Shown here: in pieces, positions 1 to 7,831 of the stretch | Position numbering within the stretch: position 1 is the stretch's first letter | How the letters are laid out: each line of letters opens with the position of its first letter | Origin: Spirochaetota bacterium | GTDB taxonomy: Bacteria > Spirochaetota > Spirochaetia > Sphaerochaetales > Sphaerochaetaceae | Reading direction: 5' to 3' | NCBI GenBank assembly: GCA_918298275.1 | Contig: CAKJZO010000087.1 | Coordinates: forward strand, 1-47,322 | Length of the DNA: 47,322 bases | The notes under the pieces: model-generated | Seen by the model: only the letters and a program-made list of their open reading frames with translations | Told to the model about the DNA's origin: nothing | Database searches by the model: none | Program-made: the position numbers and the translations under genes

Positions 1-2
1 AG

Positions 3-1157
3 CGCCGCATGCTTCGTGAAGAGGCGATGGACCTTGCACTCTGGAACCTTCCGGGGCGAGACGGCGATATCCGGACAATCTGGCCCGAGGATTACGACAG
101 GTCCTCCAAGAACGAGGTCCGAAGGATCTTCACCCGTGTCATGGCACACCTTTCGGAACTCCGAAGAAGCCCCGTCGACTACAGCACGTTCAATCCCGAT
201 TATGACTTCAGGGGCCGCAAGCCCGATATCAACACGGACTTCCTCTCACCCGACAGGATCATGGGCCGATGCCCCTGTCCCCGCGACGGCGAACAGACAA
301 GATGCTGCAATCTCAAGACCCTTGATGCCGTCCAGCAGTGCGCCTTCGCCTGCGCCTACTGCTCAATCCAGAGCTTCTATTCGCAAAACGAGATCCGCGT
401 CCTCTCCGACCTGAAGCAGCATTTGGACAACATGGTCTTGGAAGAAGGAACCTGGCACATAGGAACCGGCCAGAGCTCGGACTCCCTGCTCCTGGGTGAT
501 GACTACGGCACCCTGACGGCCTTGAAGGCCTTTGCCGAGAAGCACCCCGATGTGATAGTGGAGCTCAAGACAAAGAGCGCCCGCACGGACTGGATAGCCA
601 TGGATCTTCCGCGCAACATAGTCTCGACCTGGTCGCTGAATGCAGAGACACCTGCGGCAAAAGAGGAACATCTGGCAGCCGTTCCGAGTGCAAGAATCAA
701 GGCAGCCCGTGCCTGCGCCGAAGCAGGACATCCGGTCGGCTTCCACATCCATCCGATGGTCTTCTTCGAAGGCTGGGAAGAGGAATACCGAAACCTTGTG
801 ATGGCCTTATGTGACAATATCGATCCGGAAAATGCGGTAATGGTAGGAATAGGTACCCTCACCTTCACAAAACAGAACCTCAGGGCACTGAGGGAATCCG
901 GTCGTCCCACAAGGGTGACACAGATGCCGCTTTCCCCGATTGCAGGCAAGTTCTCATATGATCTCGAGACCAAGAATAAAATGTTCAGCTACCTCTACAA
1001 CTGCTTCCCGCAGGATTGGAAGGACAAGGTTTTCTTCTATCTCTGCATGGAAGACCCGTCCCTCTGGGAGCCGTGTCTTGGGCGTTCCTACAGCTGCAAT
1101 GCAGACTTCGAGGCGGACATGAAACGCCGTTATCTTGCAAAACTGTTCGGAAATTGA
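3..1157 (+). CDS. SplB-like radical SAM protein (5' partial)
   Basis: Radical SAM enzyme resembling the spore photoproduct lyase family. The motif CAFACAYC (Cx3Cx2C) near residue 110 of the visible part would hold the [4Fe-4S] cluster that cleaves S-adenosylmethionine; an additional cysteine-rich stretch (CPCPRDGEQTRCC) lies just before it. The C-terminal half reads as a TIM-barrel-like core. The frame is open to the first base of the window, so the true start is probably upstream; ATG codons at 9 and 27 are alternatives. Spore photoproduct lyase repairs a thymine dimer specific to spores, and nothing else here suggests sporulation, so the substrate in this organism is unknown. The assignment to the superfamily is firm, the exact reaction is not. 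Confidence 0.75.
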   Translation, partial: RRMLREEAMDLALWNLPGRDGDIRTIWPEDYDRSSKNEVRRIFTRVMAHLSELRRSPVDYSTFNPDYDFRGRKPDINTDFLSPDRIMGRCPCPRDGEQTRCCNLKTLDAVQQCAFACAYCSIQSFYSQNEIRVLSDLKQHLDNMVLEEGTWHIGTGQSSDSLLLGDDYGTLTALKAFAEKHPDVIVELKTKSARTDWIAMDLPRNIVSTWSLNAETPAAKEEHLAAVPSARIKAARACAEAGHPVGFHIHPMVFFEGWEEEYRNLVMALCDNIDPENAVMVGIGTLTFTKQNLRALRESGRPTRVTQMPLSPIAGKFSYDLETKNKMFSYLYNCFPQDWKDKVFFYLCMEDPSLWEPCLGRSYSCNADFEADMKRRYLAKLFGN

Positions 1158-1182
1158 TTTCCCTTTGCCGATATAGTATCAT
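1154..1182 (+). promoter_or_regulatory. promoter abutting start codon (candidate leaderless)
   Basis: TTGATT at 1154-1159, 17-base spacer, TATCAT at 1177-1182, then 7 bases to the ATG at 1190. No Shine-Dalgarno sequence lies before the ATG. Transcription would start at or next to the start codon. Confidence 0.45.
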
Positions 1183-1189
1183 CGGACAC

Positions 1190-2137
1190 ATGAAACGCAA
1201 TGACGCCCGTCAGTGTTATGACATTCCGATCTACAACAGGATCTATCCGTTTCTCCTGAAGAGAAGAAGCGATTCATTGGTATATCACACATTCAATCTC
1301 GACGTCACGGAGACCGTGAAGTACATCCGCGCCTACAATGCAACCAAACCCGAATTGAGGCTAAAGTTCTTCTATGTCTTCTGTGCAGCATTCATGCGCA
1401 TGATTGTCCTCAGACCGGAGCTCAACCGCTTCATCGCAAGCAACCGGTACTGGCAGCGCAACGAGCTTTCCATGAACTTCGTGGTCAAGGAAGACTTCAC
1501 CGATGAAGCTCCCGAGACCAGCAATCCTCTGGTGTTCAGGCCGGAAATGACACTGATGGAGTATGCCAGAATCATCGATGACTACATCAACAACGCAAAA
1601 CATGTCTCGGAGAACTCCAACTTCACCGACGATACCATCGCAGCCTTCGTAAAATTCCCGACCTGGGTCGTAGCTACTGCTGCAAAGTTCCTCGGTATGC
1701 TGGACAAACGAGGCAAAGCTCCTTCGTTCCTGAGAGAAGCCGACGGCCTGCACACATCCGTATTCATCTCCAACCTCGGTTCCATAGGAATCACGGGCGG
1801 CAGTCCCCACCATCACCTCTACGAATGGGGAACCACCAGCCTCTTCATCACCCTGGGAGCCATGGAACGCAAGCGTGAATTCGATGATGACGGCAAGGTC
1901 ATCTCCAGCAGGGAGTTCATCCAGGTCGGAGCCACCGTAGACGAGAGAATCACTTCCGGCTTCTACTTCATCAAGAGCCTCAAACTCCTCCAGGATCTTC
2001 TGAACAATCCCCAGGAACTGGAGAAAGTGCCGGAGATTCCGACGGACACCATCACCAAGAAGGAATACAAGGCCAAGGTCAGGGAAGCCGATCGTCAGAG
2101 AAGACTGGCCAAGAAGCAGGCAAGGAAAAAGTCATGA
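1190..2137 (+). CDS. E2/CAT-fold acyltransferase-like protein with altered active site
   Basis: Protein of 315 aa resembling the catalytic domain of 2-oxo acid dehydrogenase E2 and chloramphenicol acetyltransferase. No lipoyl or E1-binding domain is present. Supporting stretches are FISNLGSIGITGGSPHHHLYEWGT, given here only as the central strand region around residues 190-215, and VDERITSGFYF near residue 260, which aligns with the family active-site motif DHRxxDG. At that motif the catalytic histidine is replaced by Glu and the Asp by Ser. The tail is very basic (KKEYKAKVREADRQRRLAK). I chose the ATG at 1190 because the longer frame would overlap the upstream gene and the promoter. It overlaps rsmE by four bases (ATGA), implying coupled translation. 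Function unknown; it may not be an acyltransferase. Confidence 0.65.
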   Translation: MKRNDARQCYDIPIYNRIYPFLLKRRSDSLVYHTFNLDVTETVKYIRAYNATKPELRLKFFYVFCAAFMRMIVLRPELNRFIASNRYWQRNELSMNFVVKEDFTDEAPETSNPLVFRPEMTLMEYARIIDDYINNAKHVSENSNFTDDTIAAFVKFPTWVVATAAKFLGMLDKRGKAPSFLREADGLHTSVFISNLGSIGITGGSPHHHLYEWGTTSLFITLGAMERKREFDDDGKVISSREFIQVGATVDERITSGFYFIKSLKLLQDLLNNPQELEKVPEIPTDTITKKEYKAKVREADRQRRLAKKQARKKS

Positions 2138-2853
2138 ACATGATTCTCTTCGAAGAGCTTCCTCAGAACTGTCTCATACCGGCTTCGGACGAAAGGGCCA
2201 ATCACATCCGTGAGGTACTGAAACTCCAGAAGGGCGATACCTTCAGGATGGGGATCATCAACAAAAGCGAAGGCGATGGCACAATAGAGGCCATTACCGA
2301 TGAAGGCGTTCTCTTCTCCTATTCACCGAAGACAGTACCTACCATGCACCCGGTTACCCTGCTCTGCGCCCAGGTCAGGCCTATCTGCATGAAACGCATT
2401 CTTCGTGAGGCGGTCAGCCTCGGAGTACAGAGGATAATCCTCTGCGGTTCGGACACCGGAGAGAAGTCCTATCTTTCAAGCAATCTCTACAAGACAGGCG
2501 AATACAAGGAATACCTTCTGGACGGAGCAATGCAGGCCTGTCATGCAGGTATGAGCGAAGTTTTATTTGCAAACACTGCAGATGGGGCCATCAAAATGGT
2601 TCGTGAGAATTGTCCTGATTCAGAGCTGATAGTACTGGACAACGTAGTGGGATCGGTGCCCCTGAGCACTGCATCCATCGGAAAATCCGCCGTCCTTGCA
2701 ATAGGCCCGGAGCGCGGCTGGTCAGACCGTGAGAGAAAGCTCTTTTCGGATGCCGGATACAGACCCATGCTGCTTGGTTCCAGGGTCCTGAGGACAGAGA
2801 CCGCATGCAGCGCCGGAGTAGCCGTATTGCTTTCAAGGATGGGACTACTTTAG
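2134..2853 (+). CDS. rsmE: 16S rRNA (uracil-1498-N3)-methyltransferase RsmE
   Basis: SPOUT-family methyltransferase that methylates N3 of U1498 in 16S rRNA, using S-adenosylmethionine. The length of 239 aa is normal. The N-terminal PUA-like part includes HIREVLKLQKGD; the C-terminal knot holds LAIGPERGWSDRE and LGSRVLRTETACSAGVAVL, the signature SAM-binding loops of RsmE. The start overlaps the stop of the preceding gene (ATGA), with AGGA about eight bases upstream. A second ATG lies two codons in. Housekeeping function, probably co-transcribed with the E2-like gene. Confidence 0.93.
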   Translation: MNMILFEELPQNCLIPASDERANHIREVLKLQKGDTFRMGIINKSEGDGTIEAITDEGVLFSYSPKTVPTMHPVTLLCAQVRPICMKRILREAVSLGVQRIILCGSDTGEKSYLSSNLYKTGEYKEYLLDGAMQACHAGMSEVLFANTADGAIKMVRENCPDSELIVLDNVVGSVPLSTASIGKSAVLAIGPERGWSDRERKLFSDAGYRPMLLGSRVLRTETACSAGVAVLLSRMGLL

Positions 2854-2860
2854 TGCAGAG

Positions 2861-2889
2861 TTGATATCCGACTCCCTTTAGTATAAAAT
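2861..2889 (+). promoter_or_regulatory. promoter with very short leader
   Basis: TTGATA at 2861-2866, 17-base spacer, TAAAAT at 2884-2889, 11 bases to the ATG at 2901. The predicted leader is only about four bases and holds no Shine-Dalgarno sequence. Confidence 0.5.
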
Positions 2890-2900
2890 TCAAGAAATTC

Positions 2901-4331
2901 ATGAAGAGACTGTTGTTTATTCTTGCTACTGTTTTTCTCCTCTTTTTCGCGCTCGGGAACATCGTTGCCCAATCGCAGGGAGAGACTCTGCAGCTGCTCA
3001 TCGATCCGGGAAAAGACGAAATCGTCCTGAATCCGTACACGGCATCCGACAGCAACAGCATCATCATAATGCTCAATCTCTACGACGGGCTTTTCGGATA
3101 CGATTCAAAGACCAGCGAACCGGCTTTGGCTCTGGCACAGAGCTATGAAGTATCCGAGGACGGGCTTAGGTGGACATTCAGCCTCCGGCCCTGCAAGTTC
3201 TCAGACGGAACAGACATCACATCAAAGACCTTCGCCGAATCATGGAACTACATGCTCGGCGGCCCGCTTGCCAGCAATCTTGATTTCGTGGCACGCCGTG
3301 CAGACGGGAAACTGGACCTTGAAACACCGGATGCCCAAACACTGGTCGTGAACCTCAGATACGCAGTACCCTATCTGCCGAGCCTTCTGTGCCAGCCCTG
3401 CCTTGCGGCAATCAAGGATACGGCATCATTCAGCGGCGCCTACACGCTCCTGAGTCAGGCCGATAATCAGATCAGACTCAGAAGGAATCCCTATTACTGG
3501 GACACCGTAAAGACCGATTTCGTCGAAATCACAATAGGCGAAGGCTATGACCAGGCCTTCCTGAACGGGCAGATACATTGGTCCATGGCTCCGATTGCGG
3601 ATGCCGCAGACTACATGGTTCTTTCGAAGCTCTATGCAACGACATTCTTCTATTTCAGCGCGAAGGAAGGGGCGTACGCAGACGAGAACATCCGCAAGGC
3701 TCTAATAGACGTCATTCCCTGGGATATCATCAGAAGCCTTCAGGGAAGCTTAATGGAATCATCCTCGCTTGTCCCGGACAGCGGCATCTCGGCGGATATC
3801 GACGATGACATAATCGCCCTTCTTGCAGAAGGCGGCTATCCCTACGGACAGAAGGCCCTGCCCATGATCAGCATGGCTGTCACTCGCGGCTCCCAGAATG
3901 CAGTGGTTGCCGAGCTGATCGCAGAGCTCTGGTCCAAGACCCTCGGAATCACGGTCACCCTGAATACCGTCCCGCTTTCGGTATTCGCATCGGTTCCCGA
4001 GGATAACCCCTACGACTTCTGTACAATCACATGGATAGGCGATTATTTCGACCCGATGGCCTTCCTGCAGCTGTTTGCTTCGGACAGTTCGTTCAACCTT
4101 GCAAACTTCAGCGACGATCGCTATGACGAGCTTCTGGATCTGGCGATGAAAGCCGACGAAATCTCAAGACGCGAGCTTCTTCTTCAGGCAGAGCAGATAC
4201 TGCTTGATTCAGGCGTCGTAATTCCGATGTCCACCGCTTTTGCAACCAACTTCGTGCGCAAGGACCTGATCTCCGGTTGGGAGACCAATCCTCTGGACAT
4301 CCATCCTTTCAAAGAGATTTCACTCAACTAG
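2901..4331 (+). CDS. peptide ABC transporter substrate-binding protein (OppA-like, family 5)
   Basis: Secreted solute-binding protein of family 5 (oligopeptide/nickel type), 476 aa. Residues 1-23 form a signal peptide (KR, then a long hydrophobic stretch, ending VAQS) without a lipobox cysteine, so it is probably released to the periplasm. Family features include LNLYDGLFGYD, WTFSLRPCKFSDGTDITSKTFAESWNYML and LRRNPYYWD. The usual permease and ATPase genes are absent from both sides; it is a single-gene unit ending convergently with ispF, the two coding ends overlapping by 12 bases. It probably delivers peptides to a transporter encoded elsewhere. The ligand is not predictable. Confidence 0.85.
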   Translation: MKRLLFILATVFLLFFALGNIVAQSQGETLQLLIDPGKDEIVLNPYTASDSNSIIIMLNLYDGLFGYDSKTSEPALALAQSYEVSEDGLRWTFSLRPCKFSDGTDITSKTFAESWNYMLGGPLASNLDFVARRADGKLDLETPDAQTLVVNLRYAVPYLPSLLCQPCLAAIKDTASFSGAYTLLSQADNQIRLRRNPYYWDTVKTDFVEITIGEGYDQAFLNGQIHWSMAPIADAADYMVLSKLYATTFFYFSAKEGAYADENIRKALIDVIPWDIIRSLQGSLMESSSLVPDSGISADIDDDIIALLAEGGYPYGQKALPMISMAVTRGSQNAVVAELIAELWSKTLGITVTLNTVPLSVFASVPEDNPYDFCTITWIGDYFDPMAFLQLFASDSSFNLANFSDDRYDELLDLAMKADEISRRELLLQAEQILLDSGVVIPMSTAFATNFVRKDLISGWETNPLDIHPFKEISLN

Positions 4332-4796
4332 AAGACAAACTGCCTGACAGACCACCGCATCAGCTGTGCCCAGTTCTCCGAGCATGTGTTCTGCGGTCTT
4401 TGCCTTGACATCGAAACAATCGAAGGAAATACCCAGCAGTTCCGACATCCTTTTCCTAATAGCCTTCTTGTACGGCCCGAGCTTGGGACTCTGCAGGATT
4501 ACCGTAGTATCGACATTGACTATAGAAAAGCCCTTGGAGCGCACCAGGGAGACGGTTTTCTCCAGAAGGACAGCCGAATCGATGTCCTTGTAGGCGGAAT
4601 CATTGTCGGGAAAGAGCGTTCCGATGTCATCAAGGCCTGCGGCGCCGAGCAGGCTGTCGATCACCGCATGGATCAGGGCATCCCCGTCAGAGTGTCCTAC
4701 GCAGCCTTTTGGACTGTCTATGCGCACTCCTCCGAGAACCAGATTCCTTCCTTCTGCAAGTTTATGGATATCCCAGCCTGTTCCTATCCTGTTCAT
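4320..4796 (-). CDS. ispF: 2-C-methyl-D-erythritol 2,4-cyclodiphosphate synthase
   Basis: Fifth enzyme of the MEP isoprenoid pathway; cyclises CDP-methylerythritol 2-phosphate and releases CMP. Length of 158 aa is typical. The metal site is visible as D8 and H10 (WDIHKL) and H42 (GHSDGDALIHAV); the C-terminal KAKTAEHMLGELGTADAV is also diagnostic. It lies 15 bases after ispD and is translated from an unfused gene, whereas some treponemes carry an IspD-IspF fusion. Last gene of carD-ispD-ispF; its end overlaps the convergent oppA-like gene. Confidence 0.96.
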   Translation of the reverse strand: MNRIGTGWDIHKLAEGRNLVLGGVRIDSPKGCVGHSDGDALIHAVIDSLLGAAGLDDIGTLFPDNDSAYKDIDSAVLLEKTVSLVRSKGFSIVNVDTTVILQSPKLGPYKKAIRKRMSELLGISFDCFDVKAKTAEHMLGELGTADAVVCQAVCLLVE

Positions 4797-4811
4797 CTGT
4801 TTCCTCCGCTT

Positions 4812-5513
4812 TCAGACCTGAAGATCCGATGCGTATGTTATCTTCCTGTTGTCCGCATTTCCCTGCACGAAAGCCACCTTGCCGCCCCAATCCATGAAGA
4901 TTTCAGTATCGTCGGTATATGCCTTTCCGGACACGGCAGCTTCATGGGCCCGGAGGATATCCGGGAAGCGGAAACACTGCGGTGTCTGCACTGTGCAGAT
5001 GCCTTCACGGGAGAGCCTTCCGCACAACAGTCCGTCATCATCTACACGCACCATGGTATCCGTGACCCTGAGGCAGGGACAGGAGCCTCCGGTTATCTTT
5101 GCAGCATCAAAACAAGCCTTAACAAGGGGTAAGTCGATAAAAGGCCTTGCTCCATCATGAATGCCTACTACGCTGATGTCACTTGATTTTTTACTCTGTT
5201 CAAGGGATTTTAGAGCATTGAAAACCGATTCCTGTCTGGTTGCTCCGCCTTGGACAAAAAGGATTTCCAAACTCTTAATCTCAGCCATGCCGTGCGTTTG
5301 TAAGACAAGCTTACGAACGGTTTCAAGGTCTCCTTCCCGATAAGTCACCGCAAGAACGGCAAGGTCTTCCAACTGAAGAAACGGCAGGATGGCATGACAG
5401 AGTACGGGAAGATCATCGATACATAGGAATTCCTTCTTGAGGCCTTTGTTTTCTGAGGATGAATTGAATCTTCGGGATGAGCCTGCAGCGGTGATGATCA
5501 CGGCAGAGGACAT
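4812..5513 (-). CDS. ispD: 2-C-methyl-D-erythritol 4-phosphate cytidylyltransferase
   Basis: Third step of the MEP pathway: transfers CMP from CTP to methylerythritol phosphate. 233 aa, normal length. N-terminal nucleotide-binding signature AVIITAAGSSRRF, central GIHDGARPF and C-terminal TDDTEIF support the call. The ATG follows the TAA of carD with no bases between, which suggests coupled translation and places isoprenoid synthesis under the carD promoter. Confidence 0.94.
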   Translation of the reverse strand: MSSAVIITAAGSSRRFNSSSENKGLKKEFLCIDDLPVLCHAILPFLQLEDLAVLAVTYREGDLETVRKLVLQTHGMAEIKSLEILFVQGGATRQESVFNALKSLEQSKKSSDISVVGIHDGARPFIDLPLVKACFDAAKITGGSCPCLRVTDTMVRVDDDGLLCGRLSREGICTVQTPQCFRFPDILRAHEAAVSGKAYTDDTEIFMDWGGKVAFVQGNADNRKITYASDLQV

Positions 5514-6014
5514 TTACTTCTCCAGGTATGTGAAGATGGTCTTCTCTATGTCCTTCTTGTCCCTGTTCAGGGCATAGGAGCACTCGTCAACCAGAAGGCT
5601 GAGGGCATTGTCGTAGAGCTTGCGCTCCTGAACGGGAAGTTCCTTTACCTTGCTTCTGTGATACAGACCCTGAACAACCTTTGCTATCGAGAAGATAGAA
5701 CCTTCCTTGATGAGGTCCACATTCATCTGATAGCGGGCTTTCCAGTCAACTGCCACCGGTTCGTACTTGCTTGAGATGCTTTCCAGCGCAGCAAGGGCAT
5801 CTGCTTCGCAGACTATGCCGCGCACTCCGGACTCTGCAACTTTCTCAACCGGGATGCTGACTGTCATATCGGCCATGTCTATGTATATCACGTAATAGAG
5901 AACCGGAGTATCCCGGACAATACGCTCACGTATGTCCTTGATAACACCCACACCCTGAAGAGGATATACAACGTGCTCGCCGATCTGGAACTGGTTCTGT
6001 CCTTCCGAATTCAT
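5514..6014 (-). CDS. carD: CarD family RNA polymerase-binding regulator
   Basis: CarD proteins bind the RNA polymerase beta subunit through an N-terminal Tudor-like domain and stabilise open promoter complexes. The domain is seen at residues 8-60 (GEHVVYPLQGVGVIKDI, then YYVIYIDMADMTVSIPVEK); the helical C-terminal DNA-contacting region follows (WKARYQMNVDLIKEGSIF, KVVQGLYHR, KELPVQERKLYDNA). Start choice: the frame can be extended to a TTG at 6044, but the ATG at 6014 gives the standard N-terminus and sits 6 bases after a perfect TATAAT. First gene of carD-ispD-ispF and divergent from malQ. Confidence 0.92.
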   Translation of the reverse strand: MNSEGQNQFQIGEHVVYPLQGVGVIKDIRERIVRDTPVLYYVIYIDMADMTVSIPVEKVAESGVRGIVCEADALAALESISSKYEPVAVDWKARYQMNVDLIKEGSIFSIAKVVQGLYHRSKVKELPVQERKLYDNALSLLVDECSYALNRDKKDIEKTIFTYLEK

Positions 6015-6020
6015 ATTGTT

Positions 6021-6049
6021 ATTATACCCCAAATTAGGGGTCAAAACAA
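6021..6049 (-). promoter_or_regulatory. carD promoter, candidate leaderless start
   Basis: On the minus strand TTGTTT, 17-base spacer, perfect TATAAT at 6021-6026, then six bases to the ATG at 6014. The start site should fall on or next to the A of the ATG. A GGGG run inside the promoter is the only purine-rich stretch upstream. Confidence 0.6.
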
Positions 6050-6096
6050 CAAGGAATATAGAAAAAAAACTCTACATGGGCTATAGTATCCCACTG

Positions 6097-6131
6097 GTGC
6101 GTCAGGTCGAAAAGATGGTCTGAAATCGCAC
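6097..6131 (+). promoter_or_regulatory. stem-loop in malQ leader
   Basis: GTGCG (6097-6101) pairs with CGCAC (6127-6131), extended by TCAG (6102-6105) with CTGA (6120-6123). A TATAGT -10 candidate at 6082-6087 would start transcription just before it, so the hairpin would cap the mRNA right upstream of the AAAGG ribosome-binding site. No known riboswitch class was recognised. Confidence 0.35.
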
Positions 6132-6145
6132 GAAAAGGTAAAAAA

Positions 6146-7666
6146 ATGACTAAAAACGATATGGAAACAAGACGCTGCGGCGTTCTCATTCACCCGACTT
6201 CGTTTCCTTCGCCGTTCGGCATAGGAGATTTCGGAGAAGAAGCCAGACAGACCCTCATGATGCTTGCAAAAGCAAAGGTCAGCCTCTGGCAGATCCTGCC
6301 ATTGGGACCCACCGGTTACGGAGACAGCCCCTACGCTGCCCGCTCCACATTCGCAGGCAACGAGCTACTGATAGACCTCAGGTCACTTGACCGGATGTTC
6401 TCCATTGGCAAAACCTATGAGGATCCCGAGAACAGAACCACCGGCAGAGTCGACTACAATGCAGTCTATGCAAACAAGATGCCCCTTCTCAAGGAAGCCG
6501 CACAGCTTTTCATAGACGGAAAGTCGTCGAAGGATGCCTACAAGGCCTTCTGCAACGAAAACGCCTGGTGGCTTGATGACTATGCCCTCTATCAGGCACT
6601 GGTCAACCATTTCAACGATTCAAGGTGGTTCATGTGGGAAGACGGCCTCAAGACCAGAAAGAAGACCGTCCTTGCAAAGTGGAGGAAAACCCTTGCATCC
6701 CAGATCGAGGTCTACAAGGTCCTCCAGTACTTCTTCTTCACCCAGTGGGATGACCTTCACAGGTTCGCCAACGGACTCGGAATCAAGATCATCGGAGACA
6801 TCCCCATCTATGTCGCAGGTGACAGTGTCGATGCATGGACCAATCCACAGCTGTTCAAAATCGATGCACAGGGCAACCAGACGGCCCAGGCAGGCTGTCC
6901 GCCTGATGCCTTCACGGCAGAAGGTCAGCTCTGGGGCAATCCGGTCTACAACTGGCCCGTCCACAAGGCCGATGATTACTCCTGGTGGAGAACACGCATG
7001 GAGATGACACTCAAGCTGGTGGATATCGTCAGGATAGACCACTTCAGAGGCTTCGAGTCCTACTGGGAAGTTCCTGCCGGTGCAGTCAATGCAGTCAAAG
7101 GCGAGTGGATTCCCGGACCGGGCATGGATCTTTTGGCTCACTTCAAGGGTCTGAACGTCATCGGCGAGGATCTCGGATTCCTCACTCCGGCCGTTGCAGC
7201 CATGAAGAAGAAGAGCGGCTTCCCGGGCATGAAGATCGCACAGTTCGCCTGGGACTACTCAAAGGGTTACTTCGATGCGACCAATGCCTACCTGCCCCAC
7301 AACTACGAGACAAACTGCGTAGCCTACACTGGCACGCATGACAACGAGACAACCCGCGGCTGGTACAACGGTCTGTCCGACCAGTACAAGGATATCGTCA
7401 GACGCTATTTCCAGAGTCCGGACGAGGACATCGTGTGGCAGATGATCAGAGGCCTTCTGGCAAGTGCCGCCAACACGGTGGTGATTCCCATGCAGGACAT
7501 CCTGGGTCTGGACAACAGCGCAAGGATGAACCTGCCTTCATCGGTAGGTAGCGCCAACTGGTCCTGGAGATACGATCCGTCTCTCATGCAGGATTGGATG
7601 ATGGCCAGACTCAGGGAATTCATCCATCTCTACGGACGCGAACAGCTGGAGAAATGGGATATTTGA
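6146..7666 (+). CDS. malQ: 4-alpha-glucanotransferase (amylomaltase)
   Basis: GH77 disproportionating enzyme that transfers alpha-1,4-glucan segments between maltooligosaccharides in the cytoplasm; used for maltodextrin or glycogen turnover. 506 aa, typical bacterial short form. Visible motifs: GVLIHPTSFPSPFGIGDFG at the N-terminus, VRIDHFRGFESYWEVP (nucleophile Asp), VIGEDLG (acid/base Glu), GTHDNETTRGWY (third Asp). An AAAGG element lies about eight bases upstream of the ATG; a second ATG lies five codons in. Monocistronic, followed by an intrinsic terminator. Confidence 0.96.
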   Translation: MTKNDMETRRCGVLIHPTSFPSPFGIGDFGEEARQTLMMLAKAKVSLWQILPLGPTGYGDSPYAARSTFAGNELLIDLRSLDRMFSIGKTYEDPENRTTGRVDYNAVYANKMPLLKEAAQLFIDGKSSKDAYKAFCNENAWWLDDYALYQALVNHFNDSRWFMWEDGLKTRKKTVLAKWRKTLASQIEVYKVLQYFFFTQWDDLHRFANGLGIKIIGDIPIYVAGDSVDAWTNPQLFKIDAQGNQTAQAGCPPDAFTAEGQLWGNPVYNWPVHKADDYSWWRTRMEMTLKLVDIVRIDHFRGFESYWEVPAGAVNAVKGEWIPGPGMDLLAHFKGLNVIGEDLGFLTPAVAAMKKKSGFPGMKIAQFAWDYSKGYFDATNAYLPHNYETNCVAYTGTHDNETTRGWYNGLSDQYKDIVRRYFQSPDEDIVWQMIRGLLASAANTVVIPMQDILGLDNSARMNLPSSVGSANWSWRYDPSLMQDWMMARLREFIHLYGREQLEKWDI

Positions 7667-7713
7667 AACTATTCCTAATTCGGCAATAAAAACTGATAAT
7701 AATAGTGGCTTAG

Positions 7714-7742
7714 GGCTGCAACCGCAAGATTGCAGCCTTTTT
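7714..7742 (+). terminator. intrinsic terminator after malQ
   Basis: GGCTGCAA (7714-7721) and TTGCAGCC (7730-7737) form an 8-bp perfect stem with an 8-base loop, followed by five T residues. Confidence 0.85.
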
Positions 7743-7797
7743 GTTGCACTTGGTTGCAGCCGGAACACATAAACCAACGCTTTTGATTTCCATGCAA

Positions 7798-7826
7798 TTG
7801 ACACTCAAAAACAAATAGGCAACACT
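7798..7826 (+). promoter_or_regulatory. xpt-guaA promoter candidate
   Basis: Perfect TTGACA at 7798-7803 with a weak AACACT at 7821-7826 after 17 bases; the ATG follows five bases later and no Shine-Dalgarno sequence is seen. The region 7743-7831 shows no recognisable purine riboswitch. Confidence 0.35.
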
Positions 7827-7831
7827 TAAGC

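Noticed and set aside
1016-1189. Longer N-terminus for the E2-like protein
   Set aside because: It would overlap the SplB-like gene in another frame and include the promoter; the family-like sequence begins at the ATG at 1190.
4386-5132. Plus-strand open frame of 248 codons across ispF and ispD
   Set aside because: Antisense shadow of two clear isoprenoid genes; the protein shows no recognisable domain.
7743-7831. Possible purine riboswitch before xpt-guaA
   Set aside because: I looked for the three-stem purine aptamer with its conserved loop pairs and did not find it; only the terminator of malQ and a promoter candidate are visible.
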